64,000 nt of DNA from Bicyclus anynana (lineage: Eukaryota > Arthropoda > Insecta > Lepidoptera > Nymphalidae): assembly GCF_947172395.1 (NCBI RefSeq), contig NC_069087.1, positions 12,419,107-12,483,106 of the forward strand, in the 5' to 3' direction. Of the stretch, positions 10,751 through 20,882 are shown one piece after another (position 1 is the stretch's first letter; the number at the start of each line of letters is the position of its first letter). Below the pieces are notes generated by a model. It ran no database searches. It was not told the DNA's origin and was given only the letters and a program-made list of their open reading frames with translations. The translations under genes and the position numbers were made by a program.

Positions 10751-10948
10751 GATTTTGGCTGGTGGGAGGCTTAGGCCGTGGCTAGTTACCACTCTACCGA
10801 CAAAGACGTACCGCCAAGCGATTTAGCGTTCCGGTACGATGTCGTGTAGAAACCGAAAAAAGGTGTGGATTTTCATCCTCCTCTTAACAAGTTAGCCCGC
10901 TTCTATCTTATATCTTCATCATCTTCCATGTAAAGAATAAAAAAAAAA
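10751..10948 (+). mobile_element. SINE family A, 5'-truncated
   Basis: Begins GGCTGGTGGGAGGC and continues to a deleted version of the tail, ending GTAAAGAAT plus an A run. The tRNA-like head is missing. Confidence 0.85.
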
Positions 10949-12049
10949 CCCTATTTAGTTAGCTATGGAGACATGTGCAATAATATCTGAGCTAAACCCA
11001 GAAGGACAAACTGGCAAATCGACATGTCGAAACCATAAAGTCTACTTAACCCTAAAAATACGACAAAGAATTGTTTCGTACCTCTGCCATATAAAAGATA
11101 CCCGTTACATTTAATACGTCTTTTTAGAACACGCTTGGAAAAAATAAACCACAGTACTGAATGTACTTTCGCATGGACAAATTGGTAACAGATGAAAAAC
11201 TGGCACACTGCCAAATAATATTGTTAGTATTCAATATGTACCTAAATATGTATTAAACATTATTGAATAAATAATATCAGGTCAAACAAACAATCCTAAA
11301 TTAAATCAAGTTTGTCCGAAGCCAATGTTATGATTTGACGAAATGCAATGTTGGAAGTAAATGCCTTTTTAGGCCAGTCAAAATCGGCACAAAAATCTCT
11401 TAATTCGTAAAACACTATGTATTTCTTATAACCATGATGATCTTATTCTTTATGGCTTTGTATACCTATTCCCTACCCAAATATTGGAAAAATTTTTACG
11501 CACGAAAAACTGCGAAACTTTGGAATTGTTTTAGATTCTGTTCTATATCTCCTAATCCATGTATTTTTCATCGGAAGCTTTAAAGGTAATGTATAGAACA
11601 TTAAATTTGTGATAAATTAAGCAAAACGGGTGCTATGTAGGGCAATATTTTGTTACCGAAATACGGCACTTTGAAACACTTTGAAAATGGACTACTTTTA
11701 GACCTTTGGACTGAAACAGCGTCGAAACCAGTGAACCTGCAAGTAGTAAATCTGTACATTGAATATTATAATATCAGACATTATTTTGTGGTGAACAAAA
11801 GTAACAAAACCAAGATTGTTAAATTCACTTAATGTTTTATTACCAATTAGATTTTCATGTGGTTTTCAAAAACATTGAACCTTTAGTTTTGGGAACATAA
11901 TGAGCTTCGTTTCATGTAGTTCGAAGTTAGTGAAGTAAGTAAAAAAAACTAATGTCGTGTCAACCAACATAACTAGTAATATTACTAACAATAGGATATT
12001 AAAAATTAATCAATTGAATGTAATTTATGGATTTTATTATCTGAAATAA
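10949..12049. other. No gene seen
   Basis: Open frames at 10963-11214 (minus, 83 codons) and 11650-11832 (plus, 60 codons) have no recognisable domain and AT-driven composition. No repeat was recognised. Confidence 0.4.
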
Positions 12050-12366
12050 AGATTTATTATTATTATTATTATTAACCTTTTCACGACTAAACGGTTACAC
12101 CGATCAAGATGAATTTTGGTATAATGGTAAATGGGACCTTGGAACAAAACTTGGGGTATTTTTGACGCTAAAATGATAGAATGGGTTGAAAGTTTATATG
12201 GAATGTCCTTAATTTTTCGAGTTATAGTTTAAAAATTTATTTATAAATCATTTAAAAAAATACGAAGTATAATGTGATTCGAATGATTTTTTAAAATTCA
12301 ACCTGTAAAGGCATGAAATAGGGGTTGAAAGTTTACATTGATTTCCACGCGGACGAAGTCGCTAAT
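12050..12366 (+). mobile_element. Decayed Helitron with TTA microsatellite at its start
   Basis: A (TTA)n run at about 12051-12073 is followed by CACGACTAAACGG, GGGGTTGAAAGTTTACAT and CCACGCGGACGAAGTCGC, the 3' hairpin region of the local Helitrons. The final GGGCGTCAGCTAG is lost. Confidence 0.55.
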
Positions 12367-12370
12367 AGGG

Positions 12371-12410
12371 TAGGGTGGTAACTAGCCACGGCCGAAGCCT
12401 CCCACCAGCC
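12371..12410 (-). mobile_element. SINE family A, 40-bp fragment
   Basis: Reverse complement of the GGCTGGTGGGAGGCTTCGGC / GTGGCTAGTTACC section of SINE A. Confidence 0.75.
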
Positions 12411-12494
12411 AAACGCTTATAAACGCAGACCTATTGAGTCTCTAAATTCATATTATTAGTTAAAATAAGAATATTACATTACTATATAGTGCGC

Positions 12495-12620
12495 AGTATA
12501 AAGTTCAAAGTAGCGCGACCTCGAGGCAACCCTGGACGCGGCGGGGGTGGGCGAGGGAGGCGGGAAGGGGGACGAATCCTGACCACGCACAACTAGGTGC
12601 TTCGCTTCCCGACGGCCTAT
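12495..12620. other. GC-rich patch
   Basis: A run with GGACGCGGCGGGGGTGGGCG and GAGGGAGGCGGGAAGGGGG stands out from the AT-rich background. It could be a regulatory site or an untranslated exon. No frame or splice pair supports coding. Confidence 0.3.
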
Positions 12621-13616
12621 ATTTAGCGATGCATTTCACTGTACTCGGAAATTGGACGCCATGTTTCCCCGCTAGGATATAGCTACTAGCAAGGGCGCGA
12701 TTATACGTAGTGCTGAAACTATACAGTGCAGACTATAGAGTCTAGACTGAGCTGTGGCTTTATTTTACTATTTTTGTACTGTTTTGTATCACTGTTTTGA
12801 TGTTTTGAAATTGAACGGATATTATACGGCAAAGGTATGAAGGTTATACAAATACTGGAACTATAAAGTGCATACTGTAGAGTCTACTCTAGACTGAGCT
12901 GTAGCTTTATTTTACTATTGTTGTACTGTTTTGTATCACTATACTTTGAAATTGAACGGATATTATACGGCAAAGGTATGAAGGTTAAACAAATACTGGA
13001 ACTATAAAGTGCATACTGTAGAGTCTACTCTAGACTGAGCTGTAGCTTTATTTTACTATTGTTGTACTGTTTTGTATCACTATACTTTGAAATTGAACGG
13101 ATATTATACGGCATAGGTATGAAGGTTAAACAAATACTGGAACTATAAGTGCAGACTGTAGAGTCTACTCTAGACTGAGATGTGGCTTTATTTTACTATT
13201 TTTTACTGTTTTGTATCACGATACTTTGAAATTGAACGGATATTATAAGGCAAAGGTATGAAGGTTATACAAATACCTACTGAAACTATAAAGTGCAGAC
13301 TGTAAAGTCTAGACTAAGCTGTGGCTTTAATTTACTATTGTTGTACTGTTATGTATCACGATACTTTGAAATTGTACTACGTTACTCTGATATTATACGG
13401 CAAAGGTATGAAGGTTATGCAAATACTGAAACTATAAAGTGCAGACTGTAGAAGGACACATTGTAGACGGAACACAATGTTTATATTACCATTTTATAGA
13501 CTTTTATTTTTGTACTCTTTAATTTTACAGTATTTTCAATATGATTGTAGGGTTTCCCTGAAAGGATATAGTCTACTAGCAAGGGCGCGATTATACGTAT
13601 AGTGCTGAAACTATAC

Positions 13617-13814
13617 AGCCCCCCCTAGCCAAGTTTCACGTCAATTCTCTTTCTACGATCGCAAACGCTCTGAAAACTAGAAAAATGTATGGGAATGACA
13701 AATCTTAATCACGTGAACTGTCGATAACAAATGTCATTCCCATACATCTTTCTAGTTTTTGAAGCGTTAGCGATCGTAGAAAGAGAATCGACGTGCCATT
13801 TGGCTAGAGGGGCT
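13617..13814. mobile_element. Foldback MITE (CAGCCCC family), copy 1
   Basis: An inverted repeat over most of its length. The arms share TAGCCAA, CACGTC, TTCTCTTTCTACGATCGC and AAAYGTATGGGAATGA on opposite strands, with the centre around 13716. It encodes nothing. Related copies lie at 36144-36352 and 49823-50018, with a partial one at 30254-30305. It sits inside a tandem-array unit, so the neighbouring unit shows the empty site. Confidence 0.8.
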
Positions 13815-13988
13815 GTGCAGACTGTAGAGTCTATCTAAACTGAACAGTGTATTTTACTAGGTATTGCACCTGCTTTTATTTTTGTACTGTTGACCTGACT
13901 TTGAAATTGAATGCCATGTTTCTCTGATATGATATTATATGGCAAAGGCATGAAGGTATTACAAATACTGAAACTATAGAGTGCAGAC

Positions 13989-14074
13989 TTTTTTATACTC
14001 TACAAGTTATCTGACTACAATCTCACCTGATGGTAAGTCATGATGCAATCTTAGACGGAAGCGGGCTAACTTGA
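13989..14074 (-). mobile_element. SINE family A, 3' tail fragment
   Basis: Reverse complement of the SINE A 3' end: CAAGTTAGCCCGCTTCC, CTAAGATTGCATCATGACTT, ACCATCAGGTGAGATTGTAG and an A-rich tail. It interrupts a unit of the tandem array, so it inserted after array formation. Confidence 0.8.
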
Positions 14075-14217
14075 AAAAGGACACATTTTAGACTGAATAT
14101 AATGTTTATATTACCATCTTCTTTTATTTTTGTACTGTTTCATTTTACAGTATTTTGAAAATGTACGTAGGGTTTCCCTGAAAGGATATAACTACTTTTG
14201 TAAGGGCGGATTATATA

Positions 14218-14234
14218 CAGGGTGTCCCGTAAAT
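14218..14234. other. CAGGGTGTCCCGTAA motif
   Basis: A motif of the type found at ends of several insect DNA transposons, also near 789 and 23191. The matching opposite end was not found. Confidence 0.3.
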
Positions 14235-14359
14235 ACTACGACATACTTTACAGGGTGATAGCTGACATCAAGACCTACTAAAATAACACAATATAATTAT
14301 GTTAGCCGAAATTTTACGGTTTGGTTTTTGTGCAAAATTCAAAAAATCCTAAAGCGTTC

Positions 14360-14894
14360 GTATTAAAATTCTAGGTATAAGCAATGCTCAAACTATAGAG
14401 TCAAAATTGTCTACATTATAAATAAATTATATTAAGAATTATTCGTTACTAATTGTAAGGAAATTAATACAGACAGAAAGCTTCGATGCGCAAAACGGAT
14501 TCGCGCTTAGTTTTTCCGCGGACGGTACAAAAAGTTAACTCTCGAACGTATTTCATGGCTGCTTCTCGGAAATAAAGTTACATTAAAAAGGCAAATCTCG
14601 CAAACACTCCATTCAATACGCAAGGCTGCATTTTTTATTGCCCAGTTGTCAAGACAAATAACAATTGCACGTCTCGGACCCATACTTTGGGAAATAATCA
14701 CGAGTTTCAAGGAGCTGGCTTACTTGTACACTTGTTATTAAGTGTGTAGCTTTAGCATGTTATTGTGGAGGGCAACAGCATTGAACTGTGTGAATAGATG
14801 TCACTCCCATTTCCCTTTGTCAAGGTACTGATGCACATCACGCTAGAGTTGTAAAGGAGTCATTATAAGTACTAATTACTTGAACACGAATTGT
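14360..14894. other. No gene seen
   Basis: A 67-codon minus frame at 14507-14710 has no recognised feature. Confidence 0.35.
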
Positions 14895-14955
14895 ATATGA
14901 TTTTGTTAATGATGATGATATATGTCATATATCATCATCATTAACAAAATCATAT
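14895..14955. repeat. Perfect 30-nt palindrome with 1-nt loop
   Basis: Arms 14895-14924 and 14926-14955 are exact reverse complements around a single T. The right arm is the tail (ATCATCATCATTAAC) of the minus-oriented SINE B copy that follows. The left arm is therefore a snapped-back copy of that tail. Confidence 0.9.
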
Positions 14956-15116
14956 TCGGGTCATTGTTGAACACGAGTCTCCTCTCAGAATGAGAGGGTT
15001 AGGCTAATAGCCCACCACAGTAGCCCAATGCTGATTGGAAGACTTCATACACGTAGAGAATTAAGAAAATTCGCAAGTAGGAACGTATGCAGGTTTCCTC
15101 ACGATGTTTTCCTTTA
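14926..15116 (-). mobile_element. SINE family B, 5'-truncated
   Basis: Reverse-oriented, from the tail with CATCATCATTAACAAAATC to CTCACGATGTTTTCCTTTA, where it stops; the tRNA-like head is missing. It points away from another B piece at 15336-15518. Confidence 0.82.
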
Positions 15117-15127
15117 TAAAGCCTCGT

Positions 15128-15335
15128 GTCCCTGTAGTTATAATGCCGCGTTGGTTCAGTAAAGTTGTCTGGGTACTGATCATGGGGTCCAGGGTTCGAG
15201 ATTTAAATGTTCTTATTTCTAATAATTTCTAATTAGTAGTTCACAATTGGAAAGTTCGCTTGTAACAACCTCGTTCGTGCCTTGGAGAGCACGTTAAGCT
15301 GATTCCGATCCCGTTCATTATCATTTAGGTGATAG
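15128..15335 (+). mobile_element. SINE family C
   Basis: A tRNA-like head (GCCGCGTTGGTTCAGTAAAG, then GGGGTCCAGGGTTCGAG as B box) is followed by a body with CTTGGAGAGCACGTTAAGC, CCGATCCCGTTCATTATC and ATTTAGGTGATAGG. It runs directly into SINE B sequence, so the two may form one chimeric element. Confidence 0.6.
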
Positions 15336-15518
15336 GCTGAAGGAAAAACATCGTGTGAAACCTGTATACCAGAGAATTTTCTCAATTATCTGAGTGTGTG
15401 AAGTCTGCCAGCCATTGGGCCAGCGTGCTAGACCTGCATTTGGCCTAAACGCTCTCACTCTGAGAAGAGACTCGTGTTCAACAGTGAGCTATGAATATGG
15501 GTGAATGATGATGAATGA
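15336..15518 (+). mobile_element. SINE family B, 5'-truncated
   Basis: Starts GCTGAAGGAAAAACATCGTG and continues to TCAACAGTGAGC and a TGATGATGAATGAT tail. The head is replaced by SINE C sequence. Confidence 0.8.
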
Positions 15519-15651
15519 TATCGAATAGCGATCGTTCAATATATTATCCTACTTAACCGTATAGGAGCAGCGTCATGGGTCGAAACTATAAACCCCATTT
15601 TCCTATAAGAAAGTCAGTGTAGTGAACCGTTTAAAAGAATGATGAATTTTT

Positions 15652-16000
15652 GACGGCCTCCGTGGCGCAGTGGTATGCGCGGTGGATTTACAACACGGAG
15701 GTCCTGGGTTCGATCCCCGGCTGGGCAGATTGAGATTTTCTTAATTTGTCCAGGTCTGGCTGGTGGGAGGCTTTGGCCGTGGCTAGTTACCACCCTACTA
15801 GCAAAGACGTACCGCCAAGCGATTTAGCAAGACGTACCGCCAAGCGATTCAACGTTCCGGTACGATGCCGTGTACAAACCGAAAGGGGTGTGGATTTTCA
15901 TCCTCCTCCTAACAAGTTAGCCCGCTTCCATCTTAGACTGCATCATCACTTACCATCAGGTGAGATTGTAGTCAAGGGCTAACTTGTATTTAAAAAAAAT
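15652..16000 (+). mobile_element. SINE family A, full length
   Basis: Head GACGGCCTCCGTGGCGCAGT (A box) and CCTGGGTTCGATCCCCGGC (B box) resemble a tRNA with pol III boxes. The body and tail are complete, ending in an A-rich run. A local duplication of about 27 bp repeats AGACGTACCGCCAAGCGATT at about 15806 and 15833. An open frame across it (78 codons) is an artefact of the SINE. Confidence 0.93.
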
Positions 16001-16389
16001 ACAACACAACATAAATAGACACACAAACCAACCTGTATACTGTAGAGTTACAGATAGAGCAGACTGTAGAAACTATGACAACATAACATTGGTGGTAAGA
16101 AAGCCATAACGCACGGGAATATTGTGCACGAGACTTAAAATGGGTTCATATTCATTGGAAGGCTTTCTACTATTTGTTCGCATAGCCGGCTTTTGTGGTT
16201 TCAGAGCGAACGCGTTGCGTGTGGGCGTAACCGCAAGCCTCTCCCGGCCCTAGATTTCCGGACTTCTATTAGGCGCGTGATACACACGCGAAAAAGAAAT
16301 TAAAAAAAAACAAGTAACAAAGCCTTAGTTTACAAGCACTTTTGAAACGTAAAGTTTGATTGTTTCGGAGTGGGAGTTTTCAATGTTTT
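16001..16389. other. No gene seen; moderately GC-rich patch
   Basis: At 16200-16260 a CG-rich patch follows TGTGGTTTCAG, an acceptor-like sequence with 33 open codons. No donor is clear and the peptide is not recognised. Confidence 0.3.
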
Positions 16390-16523
16390 CATACTGTTAC
16401 TATCGCGTTAACGTAAATGCGAATTTATATGGAATTGAAACAGTTGTGCAGTAGTGCCACTAGATGGCACTGTTCCAATTCCTTAGAAATTCGCGTTTAC
16501 TTTAACGTGATCGTGAAAGTATC
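16390..16523. repeat. Imperfect foldback repeat, ~134 bp
   Basis: The left arm has ACTATCGCGTTAACGTAAAT, GCGAATTT and GGAATTGAAACAGT. The right arm carries the complementary order on the other strand, with a centre at GTGCCACTAGATGGCAC. It is MITE-like, with no second copy found here. Confidence 0.7.
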
Positions 16524-17081
16524 AAACTGCCACTGGGCCCTCAGTACAGTTTTGGCAGTATTTTGATGACCGATTTTACTTTATATAGATGAGGTGGCAA
16601 GAAACTTAGCAGTTGTTGTTTTGAAATAATCATTACTTTAAATATTAATTAAAAAATATTTATACAAATTACAATTTTTTACAATTACTACTATTATTTA
16701 TTACTTTTATTTACGGTGTGATAATGAAAGCCGGTCAAGTTAACTCGAAGCATCGTTGTCAAATTCATCAATAACTTGGACTTGATTGATGTGTTTTACG
16801 ACTTAATACTGACTACTAAATTCTGTTCCTGTACCTGTTACCTACTCTGTGTATTTTTTCTATGTGGTAATGTCACACAGAAAAGCAAGAAAAAGGCACA
16901 AAATTAATCACATGCACATATGCACGTGTATCAGGGGCTTAACTCTGAAAGTATTTCGTTCTTCCATTTGTTACATACGAGTACTGTGCGGTTGCGTAGT
17001 ACTTATTGTAGTAATTACAGGTGGAATTACATTCGTTGGATGGAAATCTTTGTATAAGATCGTGATGTTATGGTTTTTATA
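16524..17081. other. No gene seen
   Basis: A 77-codon plus frame at 16849-17082 reads into the palindrome that follows and has no recognisable features. Confidence 0.35.
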
Positions 17082-17149
17082 GATAAAACAAAAACAAAAT
17101 ATAACACCGTACTAATAGGTACGGTGTTATATTTTGTTTTTGTTTTTAT
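17082..17149. repeat. Palindrome with 24-nt perfect arms
   Basis: Arms 17088-17111 and 17120-17143 are exact reverse complements around an 8-nt loop (CTAATAGG), and pairing extends outward past one bulged T. Compatible with a tiny foldback element. Confidence 0.85.
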
Positions 17150-17344
17150 CCCTACAAATTATAATGTTCTATGTGATTTTATGCAGAATTTTGAAATCTA
17201 CGAAAATACGGTGTTTACCTAAATGTGAGTACGTGGTTGTAGGTGAGGTGTAGATTTTAATCGCACAAGGTTATTAATGATTTAGGTATAGTAGACTACG
17301 TGAATACAATGTAGCTGCAGTATTAATAAATCCTACCATATGCT

Positions 17345-18250
17345 GCTCGTCGTTCAATTGTTTACAAGTGCAGATGCGCGCATCCGCTTCACGGAACGCA
17401 TCAAAGACTTCCAAGCGCGATCGGAATTAATACATGAAGTGAAAGCATCATATTTTCCGTCTACAAGTTTCACTCGAAGTTTCCTATGAAAGAGAAATCG
17501 CGTCGCATTGAAAAACAGAGAAAAAGTAGTCGGAAAAAGTGCAAAAACATGCCGCGCGGCCGTCCTACAGCAACATAAATCGATAATAGGAAGCCCTCCG
17601 ACTAGTTCAGCAGTGCGTGCGAGCGACCTAATACACCCACTGTGAGAGTCGCTCGTAATGCGGGCTAAATATACAGGCCCGCCGCGTTCCTGCAATGCAT
17701 CGCGCCAACGGAACTTATGTCGCCACGACAACGTCCACAATTGCTTGTTCAGAGAAAATAACCGGTTGTGGCGCATCGTTGGCAACGTAGCGCTTGGGGG
17801 GTCGGGTTTAGGTCGAGTTTCCGCTGCGCTATGGGAGGAAGAAGGCCGTTTTCCAGCGGCCGTCGCGGTAATAACACAGCTAGGTGCATTCTCGCTGCAA
17901 TTTCGCTCTCGGTCGGGCTCTGTGTTTGTGGCGCGCTGAAGATCAGGGCTAACGATCGGCGGCGGCCGTCTCGCTCGCGTGCACCTCCCTCCCTCACTCC
18001 TACCGCGTCTAGCAAAAGAAATGCAACAACTTTATCTGACAGCGACGCGACGCCGAGAGGCTTTTGTGCGTTCTCTATGTTTATGATTATACGGGAACAC
18101 GGATAAGGGGCCCTTTGAACGCGTCGCTGGCTACATATTTCCGCGACAGTTTTGTTCTTGTTCCAGTGTTTGTTTATTGATCGCGTTGCGTACAATGCGT
18201 GCGATGCTATCGGGAGAGCGCTCTGTTGCCGCTCCTGCAATGGATCCATG
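17345..18250. promoter_or_regulatory. GC/CpG-rich island, possible promoter or 5' exon
   Basis: About 900 bp with many CG dinucleotides (GCCGCGCGGCCG near 17550, CGGCGGCGGCCGTC near 17957) in an AT-rich region. Long frames exist on both strands (minus 17354-17785 and 17749-18249, plus 17658-17939 and 17768-18106). They overlap and share no protein-like features, as expected when GC content makes stops rare. An initiator-like TTCAGCAGT lies near 17607. Direction and gene are undetermined. Confidence 0.4.
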
Positions 18251-18371
18251 ACTAGAGCTTATACAAATAGCTACATTACTGCGTGATTTATTTTCGACAT
18301 TCCTGAGAAAACCAGAAAGTATAACATATAGTACATTTGCCTAATATTTTTAATTTAATTTCCCCTCCAGT

Positions 18372-18478
18372 AAGTTGGAAAAACCGGGTTACGATAATAA
18401 TCCATGCAGGGATCGAACCCATGACCTCTCAGCGTGAGTGTCTCCACTTTACCGTTGACCTATTGAAAAGTGACAGGC
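18372..18478 (-). mobile_element. SINE family C-like tRNA-headed fragment
   Basis: On the minus strand a tRNA-like segment carries GGTCATGGGTTCGATCCCTG (B box region). The preceding A-box side is near GTCAACGGTAAAGTGG. Assignment to family C is tentative. Confidence 0.45.
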
Positions 18479-18625
18479 ATGACACGGAACAGAGTAGCTA
18501 AAGAAAAACTCGTACGGATGAGGTTGGAAGAGGCCTTTGCTTTGGCAAACAGATATTCAGAAAAGTAGCAAGAAAAAAATAATAGTCTAAACTAGGAAAT
18601 TTTATATAAAATATTCATCTTCTAC

Positions 18626-18906
18626 ATCATAAACCCATATTTGGCTTACTGCTGAGCTCGAGTCTCCTTTCAACACGAGAGGGGTGAGGCCAATTAGTCC
18701 ACCACGCTGGCCCAATGCGGATTATTAGAATTCACACACGCAGGTTCCCTCACAATGTTTTTCTTTCACCGTTTGAGACACGTGGCATTTAATTTCATAA
18801 AATGCACACAACTGAAAAGTTGGAGGTCCATGCCCGGATCAAATTCACACCTACATCCTCTGGAATCGGAGGCATAGAGGTCATATCCACTGGGCTATCG
18901 CGGCTA
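18626..18906 (-). mobile_element. SINE family B, near full length
   Basis: Reverse-oriented copy with ATAAACCCATATTTGGC at its tail, CCACGCTGGCCCAATGCGG inside and a GATAGCCCAGTGGATATGAC head on the minus strand. A deletion removes part of the TTCTTAATTCTC section. Confidence 0.85.
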
Positions 18907-20640
18907 TAAAATATTATATATTGTTAACTGTGAACTGAACTGTACATTTTTACTAAGTACAATAATAATTTCTACAATGTAAAGTACACAAAGCGCTGTT
19001 TGATCCTGTTTCATCAAAAATCTTCGTTATTAAATTCCTTAAGATCTGTTTGCGTCCAATAATGAAGAATTCTATTGAATAGCAGCAGAATGCCCGTGCT
19101 CGTCTCGAAATATTGTAAATTTTATCTCCGGCAATTGTCAACACGATTATTACTGAAGCTGGATAGCTGAAAGACTATTCGCTACACTGGGTCCTGATAA
19201 AATTGACAATAAACTTATTAAGCTAGCATTTTGAACTGCGAAACGATAAAGCAGAACTTTATTCAGTTTCGAACGTATTGTACGAGTTACTTACTCGAGT
19301 AGAAGTCATAGAAATATTCATCTTTATAACTGCCCAACGCTAAAAATAATATTGGGACTAAAATATGTACAGTTTCTCGTGTAGAAAGGTTTTTACAGCT
19401 CACTTAATCAGACTACAGATCTTTAGATTTAACTGCACAGTTTTATCTGATCGTAACTTCAATAAAATTAATTAGAAAAAACTGTACAGTTGAAACTGAC
19501 GAAAACTATATTTAACTGAACAGTTCGACTGTACAAATAACATTGTGTAGTTAAAACTGAACGTCTGTAGCACGCGTAAATAGTTATATACCCGTGCTAC
19601 ACACATGCAGTTTTAAACCTTCAGTTTATCTCTGTAGTTACAGAATTGAACATTTCGTGATAATAATTCAAAACCAAAACGCGTTGTGTTGTTTTTACTT
19701 GAAACGTTCAAAATTGTGTTGTTATTTTCTTGAAACGAATAGAATAGAGTTCATAAATGTAGTGTACGAAAATTCTCTTCAAAATAAACAGCTAATAGAT
19801 CTCTGCAAACCTTGGAGCAGACACGTTCGTGAATATTATTACAGTGTTATTGAATTGTTGGTACAGTTCCTTTACACGATATTAGCTTCAACTTGTTGTT
19901 GTTTGCTTATTCAGTTTGTCTAATATAATTTGCGGTACAAATGCAGAAGGAAACGATATTCATCATTCATTATACAAGTATGTTAACTATGGAGTTTGAA
20001 TCATACTTTTGGAAGTAGCGATCCAGACTAAGAAGGGGTTTGATGTTCATTAGTTCATGTTTTCGAATATTGTGATATGGGTGTCAAATTCAAGGTCTCA
20101 TCAAGATGATTTAAAAATGGTATACAATGGCCATATTAAATAAAAAATTGCAATTAGAAAAACGTTATTTATTAATCGCGATACAAAATAATAATATATA
20201 TCTAGAGGAGGCCTTTGCCATGAGGCACAATGAGATTAGGGACATCTTTTAATTGTACCTATATAATTTAAAAAAAAGTGTACCAAAATCAACGATACAA
20301 TGTATATCGTTGACAAAAATCTTCATTAATAGGTAAAGGCTATTTTATTATTTATTTACTTTTTTATACAAAATACGCGAGGCGGATGACTAGGTGCGAG
20401 CAGTTAGGTTAGGTTAGCGGGTTTTTTTATTTTTTTAATTATTGGCTTGTCTAATAATAGAGTATTATATTTATTTAGTATTCCAACGGGAATGGAAACT
20501 ACGTGGCTGAAACCTATATATGCTTCAAAACAGTAAAAAAAGTTAAACTTAATTTTTCAACATCAGACCTTAAAGTCACAAAAGCCGAACACAAAAAGAC
20601 CGTACAAGAGGGGGGGCAATTATTTAATTTAGCGGTCATA
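18907..20640. other. No gene seen; cluster of AACTG/CAGTT motifs
   Basis: Between 19400 and 19620 there are many short inverted AACTGTACAGTT-like motifs, possibly a decayed foldback element. A 109-codon plus frame at 19594-19923 and a minus frame at 18953-19144 have no recognised domain. The GGAGGCCTTTGCC phrase near 20207 resembles the end of a LINE. Confidence 0.35.
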
Positions 20641-20681
20641 TTACGGCGGAGTACTACGGATGTGCGAGTACTATATTTACT

Positions 20682-20882
20682 TTGGGCACGTGTTCAAAGT
20701 TGAATGGGCCCGCCCTTGACCCCGGCACGCACCGCCCGCCCAAACGGCTGGCCGCGCCTCTGCCGCAACCAGCCCCGCGCGCCGCTTCCTCCGAACACCC
20801 CGAATCAATACACGGATCTACAGACGTGCCAATTTCTAACAGCACCGACTTAACGGCAGACTGTTCGAAAATGATTAATTAA
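20682..20882 (+). CDS. Possible terminal coding exon, unidentified
   Basis: A GC-rich segment in an AT-rich area reads on the plus strand as a Pro/Ala-rich stretch (NGPALDPGTHRPPKRLAAPL) and then a polar end (STDVPISNSTDLTADCSK) to a TAA at 20880. GC-ending third positions dominate in this frame, more than in the open minus frame. No strong acceptor or polyadenylation signal was found. The minus strand is also open over 20654-20845, so this is only a candidate. Confidence 0.25.
   Translation: MGTCSKLNGPALDPGTHRPPKRLAAPLPQPAPRAASSEHPESIHGSTDVPISNSTDLTADCSKMIN

Larger units (their letters stand above)
12650..14230. repeat. Tandem array with ~141-bp unit
   Basis: The phase marker ACTATA before ARAGTGCAGACTGTAG occurs at 12717, 12860, 13001, 13142, 13285 and 13431, spacings of 143, 141, 141, 143 and 146. 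Units share CTAGACTGAGCTGT, TTTATTTTACTATT, TACTGTTTTGTATCAC and ATTATACGGCAAAGGTATGAAGG. The central units (12858-13140) are nearly identical. The flanks are more diverged and include a second unit type (GGACACATT...GGGTTTCCCTGAAAGGATATA) seen twice. A foldback MITE (13617-13814) and a SINE A tail (13989-14074) have inserted into it. Confidence 0.9.

Noticed and set aside
12650..14230. CRISPR-like array
   Set aside because: The whole 141-bp unit is repeated with no unique spacers, and the genome is eukaryotic.
17354..18249. Proteins of 143 and 166 codons on the minus strand
   Set aside because: Frames are open on both strands in the GC island and overlap each other; composition explains them and no domain is seen.
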